Notes under the pieces: generated by a model
Told to the model about the DNA's origin: nothing
The model's input: only the letters and a program-made list of their open reading frames with translations
The model's database searches: none
NCBI GenBank assembly: GCA_037974665.1
Contig: CM075771.1
Location: 15,783,425 to 15,847,424 of the forward strand
Length of the DNA stretch: 64,000 nucleotides
Direction of reading: 5' to 3'
Source: Ehretia macrophylla
Lineage: Eukaryota > Streptophyta > Magnoliopsida > Boraginales > Ehretiaceae
In this document: piece after piece, positions 20,424 through 32,788 of the stretch
Numbering within the stretch: the stretch's first letter is position 1
How the letters are laid out: each line of letters begins with the position of its first letter
Position numbers and translations under genes: made by a program

Positions 20424-23400
20424 TGTGAGGCCCGACCTCAATTTGCATGCGATACCTCATTTCGTGTGCCCTAGCCTAGATTTGCGTGCCTTGGCCTAGG
20501 TTTAAGAATCGTGTTTCGTTTTGTGTGCCTTGCGTTGAATTACGTGCATTTATTTAGGGTTGCGTACATTTACTTGGAAAACGTGCATTCGTCTCGTAGT
20601 TCTTGCGCTACCTCGTAATGCGTGCCCTAGACCTAGGAAAACGTGCCCTCACGCTAATCAAGAAAGCATCTTACATGAAGCACTAAGTCATTAATTAATC
20701 CTACAAATCCCACTAACTAATATTAAATTACTAATTCAACCCACTAGAAGACGAAATTGCACCAAAAGCTAGACATTCTTTATTCTTTATTCCTTATTCT
20801 TTTGCACTTTCCAAACACACAATTAAATAATGCTCAAAAGATGACAAAGATTCAGCATTTTTCATGCCTTGGCTGACCACCTTGTGTGCTTTGTGCTTAC
20901 TTTGCATAATTCAAATTATTCCCCAAACATTCTATGACAATGTAATAACACAAAGCATAAAAAATTAGCTCAAAACCCTCCTCAAAGCTCCCAATCTCGA
21001 CATAAGCTCCTTGCCCATGCTAGGTGATTCAAAAATCATGCTTCTTGAAGACACAAAATCTGAAATTACAAAGCTCAAGGCCGACACATGCTTCAAACCT
21101 TGCAAAAGCTTTTATTTTTCTTTCATTTCTCTCATTTCCTCTCATTCTTCTCTCTCCCTCTCATCCTTCTCACTCTCTCTCGGCCTTGGCTGAGTTTCTA
21201 CACTCCATAGCTTATCTTCATCACTCCGTGGTTCATCAAGGCATGCAAGAAGCTAGGGAGCTCGACTAAGCAAGCTAGGTTGCAAGAAACACACATGCAA
21301 GCTCTTTGAATCTCCATTTCGGCTTAGGTGAGTTTGCTAGCTTCCATTTCTTTTCTTCTTGTTCTAACCACATGCACCTACTAAGAACTTGGTTACTAAG
21401 CTAGGAAATTTGAGAAAAATCGAGTGGTGTCTCGGCTAAGCAAGGAAAAAGGTCAACTTTGTGCTTCACCAAGAGTCTTGTGCATCTTCTTGTTGTTTTG
21501 CTAAGGTGAGGGCTAAAACTTCTTGAAAATCTTTCAAAAAAAACCACATGCATGCCCTTAAATGTCTATCTTTACTTCTGTACTTGAGATATATGTGTGT
21601 TCATAAGCTTTTATAACCATGCATGGCAAGATTTTGGGCTAGAATGTGATGATAGATGAAATCGTGCATGTGACAGCTTTCTGTCTTGTTGATGCGAGGT
21701 GATTTTGGCTAGGTAAACGATGTTTAAAATGTGTGAAAATTGGTATATAACTAGTTTTGCCAGTTCTGAACACTGTTTGCTGAAATAGACCAAAGCTAAT
21801 TTTGAATCTAAGTTCCTCAAAATGGCTAATTATTAAAATGTGTCCAAATCTGGAAAGTCTGGAAAAATGAAGCAGGTTTTGGCAGATTCACTGGCCTTGT
21901 AGAACGAACCAGTTTTGACTTAGCAAATGATATCAAAAATGCATGAAATTTGGTGGTTTACTTTATTTTTCAATTCTAGACATTTGTGTCAGGAATGGAC
22001 TAAGGCTAAATCTGACCCTAAGGCCCTAAAAAACGACAAGTATTGAAATGTGTGCAAATCTGGACAGTTTTGTGCAGTCTCACTGTTTTGGCTATAACTA
22101 TTGAACCTGAACTCCAAATTATGCGAGGTTTGTTTCTGAATTTAGTTCACTTCTTAATATTTAATTAGACATCTTATTCACTAGAATTGGAGATTGTTTC
22201 CTTGTCTTAATGATTGTGAGAAAACAGTCCATTGCAGTGAGGGTTTTACTTAGTGATATGCTTAGAAAAATTATTGTAGTTTCTCTTGTTGTATTAAATG
22301 CTTGAGATTGTGGCATTTGGATGTTGTGGGGACTGTTTTGAATGCTTGAGGGTGTATGAACTAATCAATGCATGGCTTGAGCTTAATTACGAGATGACTT
22401 GGGGCTTAATCGCACGGGTAAGCACGAATTGGAACCCTAGTATCTAGGTAAACTTGCTAAGTGTCGATCCTTTGGATGTTGTGTTTGATCATGTGTTTAG
22501 TAGGCTGCCCGTAGTTGCCCTTGTAGCCCTAAATATGCTTTCGATGATTACATGTTGATAAGTAGGCTTTTCTTGCACCCGGTCCCACGTAGATGCCGTT
22601 GCATGTTGAATAATCTTATTATTTGATTACGTGAACTTTGAAATGAGTTATATGACTTGATTTACATGCGTTACATGGCTGCCCGTTTAATGTTCATATA
22701 ACTCCATGTGCATTTCGAGCGAATTTACTTGTCATATCGTGCCTCGCGTGTTTAACTGTCAATGTGCAATCTTATGACTGCTCGGAGGCAACCTACTTTG
22801 TTGTCCTCCTAATGTGATATATATTACATGTCATAAATGTGCATTGCATACAAGGTTGCAACCTTTCATTCTGGCGTGGTAGCATTCATGCACATCGGGC
22901 GGCATCGGGCTTGCCGGTGCAACCGTGACTACCATTGTCCAATTCCCTCTCTCGCTTGGGGGCTAGACTTCCTCGGAGAGTTGGGTCATAGGATTTCGGG
23001 GTACATCCGGAGTACACCCATTTGGCGTGATAAGGGGATAATTTGAAGTCGGCCGCAACAACTTATACTGACATGAATTGAGAGCAAAAGCTCACCGTAT
23101 CCTTTTCACTATGTGTATAAGGACTCTCGTTTGGTTCCTAGAGGGCCTCGGGGAGGAAGGACGGGTAATTGTGTTCCTTTATTTTTATATTATGTTATGT
23201 ACTTACTTGTGATATGTTCATGCTTGGAAAAAGGGTTTTCATAAGTTGAAACGGAAAATGAGTTTCAAAACTTATTTCTCGTTCCCCCTCGTTGAGTTCA
23301 TAAGGACTCACCCTCTTTTATCATCTCAGGTGAAGAAGATCAAGAACAGATACCCGAGGACGATGTGCCTAACGATGATTCCTTGGAATGATTGCCTGTC

Positions 23401-24019
23401 CTATGTGTTTTGCTTGATTATGGCCATTGTGAACACTATGCTGCTTGAAGACTATTTCTTTTCATGTTGCTTGATGTTTGTAATGTAAAAGACCCCCGTT
23501 GTAATTTGGGGTCTAATTTTGGCTTGTACTAATAATAACTAGACAGACACTACTATGGTCGTTTTGCTTTCGGTTCTGGCTAATATCTATCATAGGATTA
23601 TGAAGTATCAGCTAAGGACTAAGTAAAATGAACCTATTCAATCGTAAGCAGGTACTCATTCTTAAGCTAAGATCAACAGGTACTTTTGTAACGAGGATTA
23701 ACAAACAAACGAGACATAGTATCATGCTATGTTATTAATCAAACGAGACTTCGAGATAACTAGTAGGCATTTCAATTGATGGTAAATAGTAATCTTAGTT
23801 GGAAATGAAATTGAGATTGGAAAATTTGAGGCGTTTAGAGAATTAGGTCAAACCAAAGATCCCAATTACAATCGTTATGCTTCCGGTTTTCCAAAAAATT
23901 ATGGAGTTTAGGCTAAAACGTAAGTGTTAAACTTTCATGAACGATTAAGTATGAGATATGACTTGAATATTTAGATCACACCCTAGTCTAACATTTATAG
24001 GCTGGGTTGGGGCGTGACG
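20424..24019 (+). repeat. E2 3' LTR
   Basis: A close copy of 8450-12037 by eye, about 3.60 kb, with a CT tract (21117-21182) and the module. The last base is G instead of A (GTGACG). Short frames inside parallel those of the 5' LTR and are not genes. Confidence 0.92.
22784..23039 (+). promoter_or_regulatory. Shared LTR module, E2 3' copy
   Basis: The clearest hairpin of this type: arm GGAGGCAAC at 22784, loop CTACTTT, arm GTTGTCCTCC ending 22809. GGTTGCAACC is at 22854-22863, CTCTCGCTTGG..CTCGGAGAG at about 22951-22980, and ACATCCGGAGTACACCC at about 23004. Confidence 0.68.
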
Positions 24020-24446
24020 CCGAGGACATGGGGCCTATGGCCAGGTCTCCGTCGCTTCGGTGCATATAACTTTTGATCCGTATGGAGTTATGCGGTGCAC
24101 AGCATACTGTTGGAAAGCTCTCCGAGAGCTCTACGATAGGGGCAGCAAGCTTGCTATGCTGCGCCTAATTTTGGTACCCAAAATCAAACATTTTCAACAG
24201 TTTCGGACCATTTTTACGATGTTTTTTAGGCCCAGGTCGTTCATCGTGAGCCACGAAAAGAACGAGAACCCAACTCGTGGAACATTAGAGGGCTCTACAA
24301 TGCGTCGATATCACATCTTGCGGTAAAGCTGCGTTGTTGAAGCAGATGGGCTGTCGATAAACCCAATGGGCCTTTTGAATGGTTCGTCTCTCTTGGCTGG
24401 GACTGTGAACCGTCAACACATAAGGGCTTTGTACCATTAACGTCAC

Positions 24447-24565
24447 GGGTATGATCAACGTAGCACTAATGCTCCGGATCCCATCAGAACTCCGAAGTTA
24501 AGCGTGTTTGGGGGAGAGTAGTACTAGGATGGTTGACCCCCTGGGAAATCCTCGTGTTCTACCCC
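24447..24565 (+). rRNA. 5S rRNA gene copy 6, degenerate
   Basis: Full length. ATCATACCAGC is altered to ATCAACGTAGC, GGCGAG to GGGGAG and TGTTGCACC to TGTTCTACC. Confidence 0.9.
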
Positions 24566-25124
24566 CTTTCCATTTTTTTTTGCCCCGTTTAGCCTTGCCA
24601 ATATGGTTTATCCATCACATTTATATTCTCGAGTCCCATGGCATCTTGGGCAGGAGAACTTCGCTTTGCGTAGAGGTTGGGCTCGCAAACCGAGGACGTG
24701 GGGCTTTTGACCAGGTCTCCGTCGCTCCAGTGCCCATAAATTTTGATCCGTAGGTAGTTATGTGATGTACAGCATACTGTTGGAAAGCTCTCTGGGAGCT
24801 TTACGACAGGGGTAGCAAGTTTACTCAGCTGCGCTAGTATTTGGTACCCAAAATTGAACGTTTTCATCAGTTTAGGGGCACTTTCTTCTTTTTGCGCTAT
24901 TGTTTAGGCCTGGGTCATCCGTCGTCAGCCGCGAAAAGGACAAGAACCTAACTCTCAGAACATTGGAGAGCTTTACAATGCATCGATATCACGTCTTGCG
25001 GTGATGTTGCGTTGTTGAAACAGATGGGCTATTGATAAGCCCAATGGGCCTTTTGAATAGTTCGTCTCTGTTGGCTGGGACTGTGAACCGTCAACACATA
25101 AGGGCTTTGCACCATCAACATGAT

Positions 25125-25243
25125 TGGTGCGATCATATTAGCACTAATGCACCGGATCCCATCAGAGCTCTGAAGTTAAGCGTGCTTGGGCAAGAGTAGT
25201 ACTAGGATGGGTGACCCCTTGGGAAGTCCTCGTGTTGCACCCC
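25125..25243 (+). rRNA. 5S rRNA gene copy 7, degenerate
   Basis: Full length. The first base is T, ATACCAGC reads ATATTAGC, GAACTCCGAAG reads GAGCTCTGAAG and GGCGAG reads GGCAAG. The 3' half is otherwise canonical. Confidence 0.92.
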
Positions 25244-25805
25244 CTTTTTCAAATTTTTTTTGCCTCGTTTAGCCTTGCCAAGATGCTTTGTCCATCACAG
25301 TTATGTTCTCGAGTCCCACGGCATCGTGGGCAAGACAATTTCGCTTCGCGTCGAGGCTGGGCCCGGAAACCGAGGATGTGGGGCCTTTGGCCAGGTTTCT
25401 ATCGCTCAGATGCCCATAACTTTTGATCCGTAAGGATTTTTGCATTGCAAAGCATACCGTTGGAAAGCTCTCCGGGAGGTCTACGACGGGGGCAGCAAGC
25501 TTGCTCAGCTGCGCCAGTTTTTGGTACCCAAAATCAAATGTTTTCATCAGTTTTTGACTATTTTTCTTCTTTTTGCGCTATTTTTTTGGCTCAGGTCGTT
25601 CGTCGTGAGCCTCAAAAAGGACAAGAACCTGACTCGCGGAACATTAGAGGGCTCTACAATGCGTCGATATCACGTCTTGCTGTGATGCTGCGTTGTTGAA
25701 GCAGATGGGTTGTTGATAAGCCCAATGGGCCTTTTGAATGGTTCGTCTCTCTTGGTTGGGACTGTGAACCGTCAACACATATGGGCTTTGCCCCATCAAC
25801 GTGAT

Positions 25806-25924
25806 GGGTGCGATCATACCAGTACTAATGTACTGGATCCCAACAGAACTCTGAAGTTAAGCGTGCTTGGGCGAGAGTAGTACTAGGATGGGTGGCCGCC
25901 TGGGAAGTTCCTCGTGTTGCCTCC
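25806..25924 (+). rRNA. 5S rRNA gene copy 8, degenerate
   Basis: Full length. ATGCACCGG reads ATGTACTGG, GGTGACCCCC reads GGTGGCCGCC, and one base is inserted in AAGTTCCTCG. The A-box segment is intact. Confidence 0.92.
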
Positions 25925-26066
25925 CTCTTTTCATTTTTTTTTGCCCCGTTTAGCCTTGCCAAGATGTTTTATCCAGCACATTTATATTGTCGAGTCCCAC
26001 GGCATCTTGGGCAGGACAACTTCGCTTCACGTTGAGGCTAAGCCCGCAAACCGAAAACGTGGGGCC

Positions 26067-26071
26067 TGTGA
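26067..26071. repeat. Target-site duplication of S2, left (TGTGA)
   Basis: A perfect partner of TGTGA at 29959-29963. Joined flanks rebuild the spacer GGGGCCTGTGA plus ACAGGTCTC. Confidence 0.92.
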
Positions 26072-27167
26072 TGTCATGCCCCAACCCGACCTATGGAGAC
26101 TAGACTAGGGTATGACCTAAATCATTATCGTTATTTTACGACTATAACCGATTCATGAAGATTAATGCTTATTCGTTACCCTAAAACTCCAAAAGTTTTT
26201 CCGGAAAACCGGCAGCATAACGGTTGAATTTAGGACTTTTGGTTTGGCCTAATTTCTAGAACACCTCAAAAATTCCAAATCTTTAATTTGATGCCAACTA
26301 TCATTCCTATCAACCGATATGCCTACTAATTTATCTTGAAGGTCCCATTTGGTTAATAAGCCTAGCATGATAACTATGTCTCGTTTATTTGTCAATTTAC
26401 CCCTATCATGTACGTAACTATTATCCTTTAGCTTACGAATGAGTACCTAAGTGGAATTAGATAGAGTTAACTTAGTTATTTATTCACCTAGTGGTTTAAA
26501 CGCCTATGATAACTACTAACCAAGATAATGAAAGCAAACAACCAAATAAAGAGTTCGTCCGGTTATGGATAGTACAATCCAAAATTAGACCCAAATTACA
26601 ACGAGGTCATTTACATCAACGAAATAAAGAGTCCGCAAACAAACACAACATCCCTAATAGCATCCATGTTCACGAAAAGCATGCAATGCACATAGTCGTT
26701 CCAAAGGTTGATCAACTAGCACATTTTCTTCGGGTACCTATTCCAAATCTGTTTCATCTGTGACAAAAAATAGGGTGAGTCCTTATGAACTCAACGAGAG
26801 GGGAACAAGTGACAAGGTTTTGAAATCCTTTTCCGGTTAATCTTATGAAAACTCTTTTGGAAACATGTTATATAAAATAAGTAAGTTCATAACATAACAT
26901 AAATATAAATGAACACATTTACCCGTCTTTCCACCCCGAGGTCCTCTAGAAACCAAGTGGGAGTACTTAAATACATAGTAAAAAGGATACGTTTTGATAC
27001 GTACAGGGCTCTAGAGGTGGCTCCTACGGGCTCAAGAGGTAGCTCCCACCACTTTTAGGTGTAGCACTTTGCCCCACATAGCACTTAGTTCCTGCCGTTC
27101 AAGGGATACATTATGCTTTTGCCTTCAAGTTCATTTCCAATAACCATTGTTGTAGCCGGCATCGATC

Positions 27168-27420
27168 ATCCACTTATCACTCCAAATGGGTGTACTCCGG
27201 ATGTACACCAAATCCTACGACCCAACTCTCCGAGGAAGTCTAGCCCCCAAGCGAGAGAAGGAATTGGACCATGGTAGTCACCGTAGCACTGGCAAGCCCG
27301 ATGCCACTTGGCGTGCGTGAAACTCTACCATGCCAAAATGAAAGTTTGCAACCTTGTATGCAATGCAAATTTATGCCTTTTAACAATTCACATTAGGAGG
27401 TCAACAAAGTAGGTTGCCTC
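27168..27420 (-). promoter_or_regulatory. Shared LTR module, S2 copy
   Basis: Read on the minus strand, the hairpin arm GGAGGCAAC, loop CTACTTT and arm GTTGACCTCC occupy 27395-27420. The palindrome is mutated to GGTTGCAAAC (27344-27353). The TCCGGAGTACACCC box and CTCGGAGAG arm follow toward 27180. Confidence 0.62.
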
Positions 27421-27741
27421 TGAGCAAGTATATGATCACATTTTGACATATTGGCATCTAAGGCATTGTAAAACATATAATCATTTCATATATCAATTTG
27501 AAAGAAATTAAGCTTTCACGGGCAGCCAAGTAATCATGTTTAAAATAAGCCATAGAATATCAATTCACATTAGGAGGTCAACAAAGTAGGTTGCCTCCGG
27601 ATACATGTATGATCACATATCGACAAGTAAACATACGAGGTATGCTTTGACATGTAATTTCACTTTGTAAAACACTTAGGAGCATGTGAACATTTAACGA
27701 ACAGCCAAGTAACACCATATAAAACAAGTCATATAGCTCAT
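27384..27741 (-). repeat. Direct duplication of about 178 bp inside S2
   Basis: CACATTAGGAGGTCAACAAA occurs at about 27389 and again at about 27567. Both are followed by GTAGGTTGCCTC, a CAT-rich stretch, then CAGCCAAGTAA and an AA.AAGCCATA-type end. The other LTRs of the group have this segment once, so S2 has two copies of the GGAGG..CCTCC hairpin. Confidence 0.75.
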
Positions 27742-30378
27742 TTTAGTTCACATATCAAGTGTTGAGATCATACAAGCATGCTACTACACTTACACAAAGC
27801 CGGGTGAAGAATAGTTCACTTATCAACATGCAATTATCGAGAATCATGTTTAGAGCTACAAAGACAATTACAGGCAGCCTATTAACACTCCTCCACATAA
27901 ATTATAAGTCACACGAGAGTGGTTTATGACTTGGGAGTCTACATGGTCATTAGGGTTTATAAGGGCCATGCTCAGGTGTTGATTTTGTTCGCTAAGGATC
28001 ACAAGAAACACTTAAACCATTTCAAGCATACTTAGCAATTATTGGACAGCCTACTAACCACTCAATTGAACACATTTGACCATAGAATCATCACTTAGCA
28101 AGTATTCATAAGCAATAGGGGCTCAATTTCGTGTTTACACATGCGATTAAGCAACAGCTCATCATGTAATAATCCCAAGTCATGCATCAATTAATTAAGC
28201 ATCCTCAACCAACCAAAACAGCCCACACAACTTCTAATTTCCACAATTCCAAGCATTCAACACCTCAAGTAAAGTTACAACATGATTTAAAGCACAGTAC
28301 CAAAAAAAATTCTACTGCAATGATCTATTTTTCCTCATTCATTTAGCCAAGTAAATAACCTCAAAAATCAATGAACCAAATTTCAAATCGAAGCTTAATG
28401 AGTGCTTTAAATCCAGGAACAAACCTCGCTGCATTCCGAGTTCGGACTTAGGAGTTATGACCAAAAGCGTGAGAATACGCAAAACTGTCCAGTTTCATAC
28501 ACATTTCGATATTTGCCATTGTTGGGGGCGTTGAACGCGAAATTAGCCTTAGCCTATTTCTGCATAATATGTTCAGAACTGACAAATATAGTGATATACC
28601 AAATTTAATACATTTTTAACATCTTTTGCTATCTTAAAAATGCTCCGAACAGAAGGATCAGTAAACTCGGCAGATTAGTAATACTTACTTGCATGGCTTG
28701 AAAACCACTTTAAACTTCAAAATCCAAAGGTGCTATCAACATGAAAGTTGTTATTTTTCCTCTTTACTACAACATATCCAGAAATCATGCATATCTAAGC
28801 ATGTTTACTATATTAAATCGTCCATGCAAGAACAGTGCACAACATAGACTTCAATGAAGTTATACTAGCAAGTTTTACATATATCTTCACATGCATGGCT
28901 TTATAATCACATATCATGCTTATGAACCTTTGAAAATACATTAAAAACAGTTTAGAACCCTCACCTTGATGAAGATTAAGCAAGAATTGAAGCAAGCAAA
29001 TGCCAAGATTGAAACTAGCTAGCCAAAGCCTTTCTTTTCTTCTCCTTCTTTCTTTCTTTCTCTTTCTCTCCCTCTTCTTCTTTCTCTTCCTCTCTTGCAC
29101 GACCCTTACCCTCTCTAAATCTGATTTTTCTTGTTTTGAATTAGTGTATGGGTGATAAGAACTAAGCAATGGAATATAATAAGCTTTTGTTGAACTCTAG
29201 GCATGAAAATGTGCATAAAGCTCTTACAAAGTGTATTTTTATGAGTCTTGTGTTTAGTGTTGTCATAGGAATTTTTTTTTTTGTTTCTTGTGTGACTTTA
29301 AATTATAATTGTGTGTAAGAGAATGTTGGGTTGTTTGTCTTCTAGTGGGTTGAATTAGGATTAAAGTATAGTATTAATAGGTAGTGCGTTTTGTAGGAAA
29401 AGGTGATTAGGTATATTATATTGGGGATGGTTTGGGTTATGATAGGATTTTGTCTTACAGTGAATTTGAATTAGGATTAAAATAATGTTAGTGGATGTTT
29501 AGGACTAATTTAATGTTATTTTATAGTTAGTGAAATTTGTAGGATTTGAATTAAGAATATAATAGTAGTTAGTGGATTGTGTAGGATTATTTTATTGTCT
29601 AGTGCTTTGTGTAGGAATCTTTATTGATTAGCTGCCAGGCACGCATTCCTAGGTGAAGGTACGTAAACCAATGAAAGACACGCATTTCAATGCAACACAC
29701 ATAAATCAAGGTATGTCACTTAAATCTAGATTACGACGCGCAATTCAAGGTTAATGCACACAAATCGAGGTATTGCACGTAAATCGATGATTTAGGGCAC
29801 ACAATTCTATGTATCGTACGTAAATCAAGGTCAGGGCATGTATAACAAGGCATGCACAGAAACCAAGACAGGGCACATAATCCAAGGTTGGTCATATAAT
29901 CCTGGGTCTAAGGCAAGCAAATCGAGGTAATACATATTATTCAGGGTCAGGCCTCACATGTGAACAGGTCTCTATCGCTCTAGTGCCCATAATTTTTGAT
30001 CCATAAGGAGTTATGTAGTGCACAACATACTTTTGGAAAGCTCTCTGGCAGCTCTACGACGAGGGCAACAAACCTGCTTGGATGTGCCTGTTTTCGGTAC
30101 CCAAAATCGAACATTTTCTTCAGTTTTGGTCCACTTTTCTTCTTTTTGCACTATTTTTTAGGCCCGGGTCGTTCGTCGCGAGCCACGAAAAGGATGAGAA
30201 CCCAACACGCGGAATACTAGAGGGCTCTACAACGCGTAGATATCACGTGTTGCGGTGAAGCTGCGTTGTTGAAACAGATGGGGTATCGATACGCTCAATG
30301 GGCCTTTTGAATGGTTCGTCTCTCTTGGCTGGGACTTTGAACTGCCAAAACATAAGGGTTTTGCACCATCAATATGAC

Positions 30379-30497
30379 CGGTGCGATCATACCAGTACTA
30401 ATGCACCGGATCCCATCAGAACTATGAAGTTAAGCGTGCTTGGACGAGAGTAATACTAGGATGGGTGACCACTTGGGAAGTCCTCTTGTTGCACCCC
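30379..30497 (+). rRNA. 5S rRNA gene copy 9, degenerate
   Basis: Full length. First base C, CTCCGAAG read as CTATGAAG, GGGCGAGAGTAGT as GGACGAGAGTAAT and GACCCCCT as GACCACTT. Confidence 0.92.
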
Positions 30498-31059
30498 CAT
30501 TTTCCTTCTTTTTTTGCCCCGTTTAGCCTTGCCAAGATGCTTTATCCATCAAATTTATATTCTCGAGTCCCATGGCATCTTGGGCAGGACAACTTCGCTT
30601 TGCGTAGAGGTTGGGCTCGCAAACCGAGGACATGGGGCCTATGACCAGGTCTCCGTCGCTCCGGTAACCATAACTTTTGATCCGTAAGGAGTTATACGGT
30701 GCAAAGCATACCGTTGGAAAGCTCTCCGGGAGGTCTACGACGAGGGTAGCAAGCTTGCTCGGCTACGCCTATTTTTAGTACCAAAAATTGAACGTTTTCA
30801 TCAATTTTGGGTTACTTTTCTTCTTTTTGTGCTATTTTTTAGGCCCAAGTCATTCGTCGTGAGTCGCGAAAAGGATGAGAACCCAACTCGCAGAACATTG
30901 GAGGGCTCTACAGTGCGTCAATATCATATCTTGCTATGATGCTGCGCTGTTCAAGCAAATGGGTTGTTGATAAGCCCAATGGTCCTTTTGAATGGTTCGT
31001 CTCTCTTGGCTGGGACTGTGAACCAACAACACATAAGGGCTTTGCACCATCAACATGAT

Positions 31060-31178
31060 GGGTGCGATCATATCAGCACTAATGCACAGGATCCTATCAG
31101 GACTCCGAAGTTAAGCGTGCTTGGGCGAGAGTAGTACATGGATGGGTGACCCCCTGGCAAGTCCTCTTGTTGCACCCC
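31060..31178 (+). rRNA. 5S rRNA gene copy 10, degenerate
   Basis: Full length. ACCAGC reads ATCAGC, CCGGATCCC reads CAGGATCCT and GTACTAGG reads GTACATGG. The GTACATGG change is shared with copy 11, evidence that the two come from a local duplication or conversion. Confidence 0.93.
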
Positions 31179-31738
31179 CCATTTTCCTTTTTTTGCCCCG
31201 TTTAGCCTTGCCAAGATGCTTTATCCAACAAATTTATATTCTCGAGTCCCACAGCATCTTGGGCAGAACAACTTCGCTTCATGTAGAGGTTGGGCCCGCA
31301 AACCGAGGCTGTAGGGCTTGTGACCAGGTCTCCGTCGCTCCGGTGCCCTTAACTTTTGATCCGTAAGGAGTTATACGGTGCAAAGCATACCATTAGAAAG
31401 CTCTCCAAGAGTTCTACGACGGGGGGAGCAAGCCTGCTCGGCTGCGCCTATTTTCGGTGCCAAAAATCGAATGTTTTCATTAGTTTTGGCCTACTTTCCT
31501 TCTTTTTGTGCTACTTTTTAGGCCCAAGTCGTTCGTCTTAAGCCGCGAAAAAGACGAGAACCCAACTCGCAGAACATTGAAGGGTTCTACAGCGCGTTGA
31601 TATCACGTCTTGCTGTGATGTTGCATTGTTGAAGCAGATAGGTTCTTGCCAACCCAAATGGGCCTTTTCAATGGTTCGTCTTTCTTGGCTGGGACTGTGA
31701 ACCCTCAACACATAAGCGCTTTGCACCATCAACAAGAC

Positions 31739-31857
31739 GGGTGCGATCATACCAGTATTAATGCACAGGATCCAATCAAAACTCCGAAGTTAAGCGTGCT
31801 TGGGCGAGAGTAGTACATGGATGGGTGACCCCCTGGCATGTCCTCTTGTTGTACCCC
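31739..31857 (+). rRNA. 5S rRNA gene copy 11, degenerate
   Basis: Full length. It shares GTACATGG, CAGGATCC and CTGGCA with copy 10. Additional changes are CCCATCAG to CCAATCAA and a TTGTACCCC end. Confidence 0.93.
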
Positions 31858-32418
31858 CCTTTTCCTTTTTTTTTGCCCCGTTTAGCCTTGCCAAGATGCT
31901 TTATCCATCAAATTTATATTCTCGAGTCCTATGGCATCTTGGGAAAGACAACTTCGCTTCGCGTAGAGGCAGGGCCTGCAAACCGAGGACGTGGGGCATG
32001 TGACCAAGTCTCCGTCGAACAAGTGCCCATAACTTTTGATCCGTAAGGAGTTATCCGGCGCACATCATACTATTGGAAAGCTCTCAAGGAGCTCTACGAC
32101 AGGGGCAGCAAGCCTACTCGGCTGAGCTAGTTTTCGGTACCCAAAATTGAACAATTTCATTAGTTTTGGCCGACTTTTCTTCTTTTTGCGCTGTTTTTTA
32201 AGCCCGAGTCGTTCATCGTGAGCCGCGAAATGGATGAGAACCCAACTCGTGGAACATTAGAGGGCTCTACAACTTGTTGATATCACGTCTTGCGGTGATG
32301 CTACGTTGTTGAAGCAGATAGGCTGTCGATAAGCCCAATGGGCCTTTTGAATGGTTCGTCTCTCTTGGTTGGGACTGTAAACCGTCAACACATAAAGGCT
32401 TTGCATTATCAACATGAC

Positions 32419-32537
32419 AGGTGCGATCATACCAGCACTAATGCGCCGAATCCCATCAGAATTCGAAAGTTAAGCGTGCTTGGGCGAGAGTAGTACTAGG
32501 ATGGGTGACGCCATGGGAAGTCCTCGTGTTGTACCCC
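32419..32537 (+). rRNA. 5S rRNA gene copy 12, degenerate
   Basis: Full length. First base A, ATGCACCGG read as ATGCGCCGA (also in copy 16), ACTCCGAAG as ATTCGAAAG and GACCCCCT as GACGCCAT. Confidence 0.92.
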
Positions 32538-32707
32538 TCTTTTCATTTTTTTTTGCCCCATTTAGCCTTGCCAAGATGATTTATCCATCACATTTATATT
32601 CTTGAGTCCTACAGCATCTTGGGCAGGACAACTTCGCTTCGCGTAGAGGTTGGGCCAGCAAACCGAGGACGTGGGGCCTATGACGAGGTCTCCGTCGCTC
32701 CGGTGCC

Positions 32708-32735
32708 CATAACTTTTGATCCGTAAGGAGTTATG
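32708..32735 (+). other. Spacer dyad CATAACT / AGTTATG (example copy)
   Basis: The spacer box CATAACT pairs with AGTTATG 14 bases later. The pair recurs in most units at the same place, next to CCGTTGGAAAGCTCTCC. It resembles a motif common in plant LTR and satellite DNA; its function is unknown. Confidence 0.5.
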
Positions 32736-32783
32736 CGCCGCAAAGCATACCGTTTAAAAGCTCTCCGGGAGCTCTACGACGGG

Positions 32784-32788
32784 GGAAA
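32784..32788. repeat. Target-site duplication of E3, left (GGAAA)
   Basis: The partner at 46076-46080 is GGAAG, one base different. In other units the site reads GGCAGCAAGC. Confidence 0.75.

Larger units (their letters stand above)
8450..24019 (+). mobile_element. E2: Tekay/Del-like Ty3/gypsy chromovirus, inactivated, with a nested solo LTR
   Basis: TGTGAGGCCCGACC starts the element. It ends GGCGTGACG, where the family normally has GTGACA. LTRs are about 3.6 kb. The order LTR, initiator-Met primer site, gag, protease, RT, RNase H, integrase, chromodomain-like tail, purine tract, LTR is that of a Ty3/gypsy chromovirus. The long LTRs, single gag-pol frame and C-terminal chromodomain of the form RILD..ELRNK..VKVL fit the Tekay/Del lineage. 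It is flanked by a perfect 5-bp duplication, and without the nested S1 it would be about 12.0 kb. Many stops and two frameshifts kill it. Confidence 0.93.
24020..26071 (+). repeat. 5S rDNA array block 3 (copies 6-8)
   Basis: It begins with the CCGAG duplication of E2 (24020-24024) and ends with the TGTGA duplication of S2 (26067-26071). 5S starts at 24447, 25125 and 25806, spaced 678 and 681 bp. Confidence 0.95.
26072..29958 (-). mobile_element. S2: solo LTR, minus strand
   Basis: It reads TGTCATGCCCCAACCCGACC at the left and GGCCTCACA at the right, the reverse complement of the E2-group LTR ends. The 3.89 kb is flanked by perfect TGTGA repeats, with no primer site, purine tract or coding interior. 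It is longer than its relatives, partly because of a 178-bp internal duplication. The two frames at 26506-26763 and 28813-29169 lie in LTR repeat sequence; the latter is a purine-rich tract giving a lysine/arginine run. Confidence 0.93.
29959..32788 (+). repeat. 5S rDNA array block 4 (copies 9-12)
   Basis: It starts with the S2 duplication TGTGA (29959-29963) and ends with the E3 duplication GGAAA (32784-32788). 5S starts at 30379, 31060, 31739 and 32419, spaced 681, 679 and 680 bp. Confidence 0.95.

Noticed and set aside
28813-29169. 118-codon frame with a long Lys/Arg/Glu run
   Set aside because: The run is the translation of a purine-rich microsatellite inside solo LTR S2.
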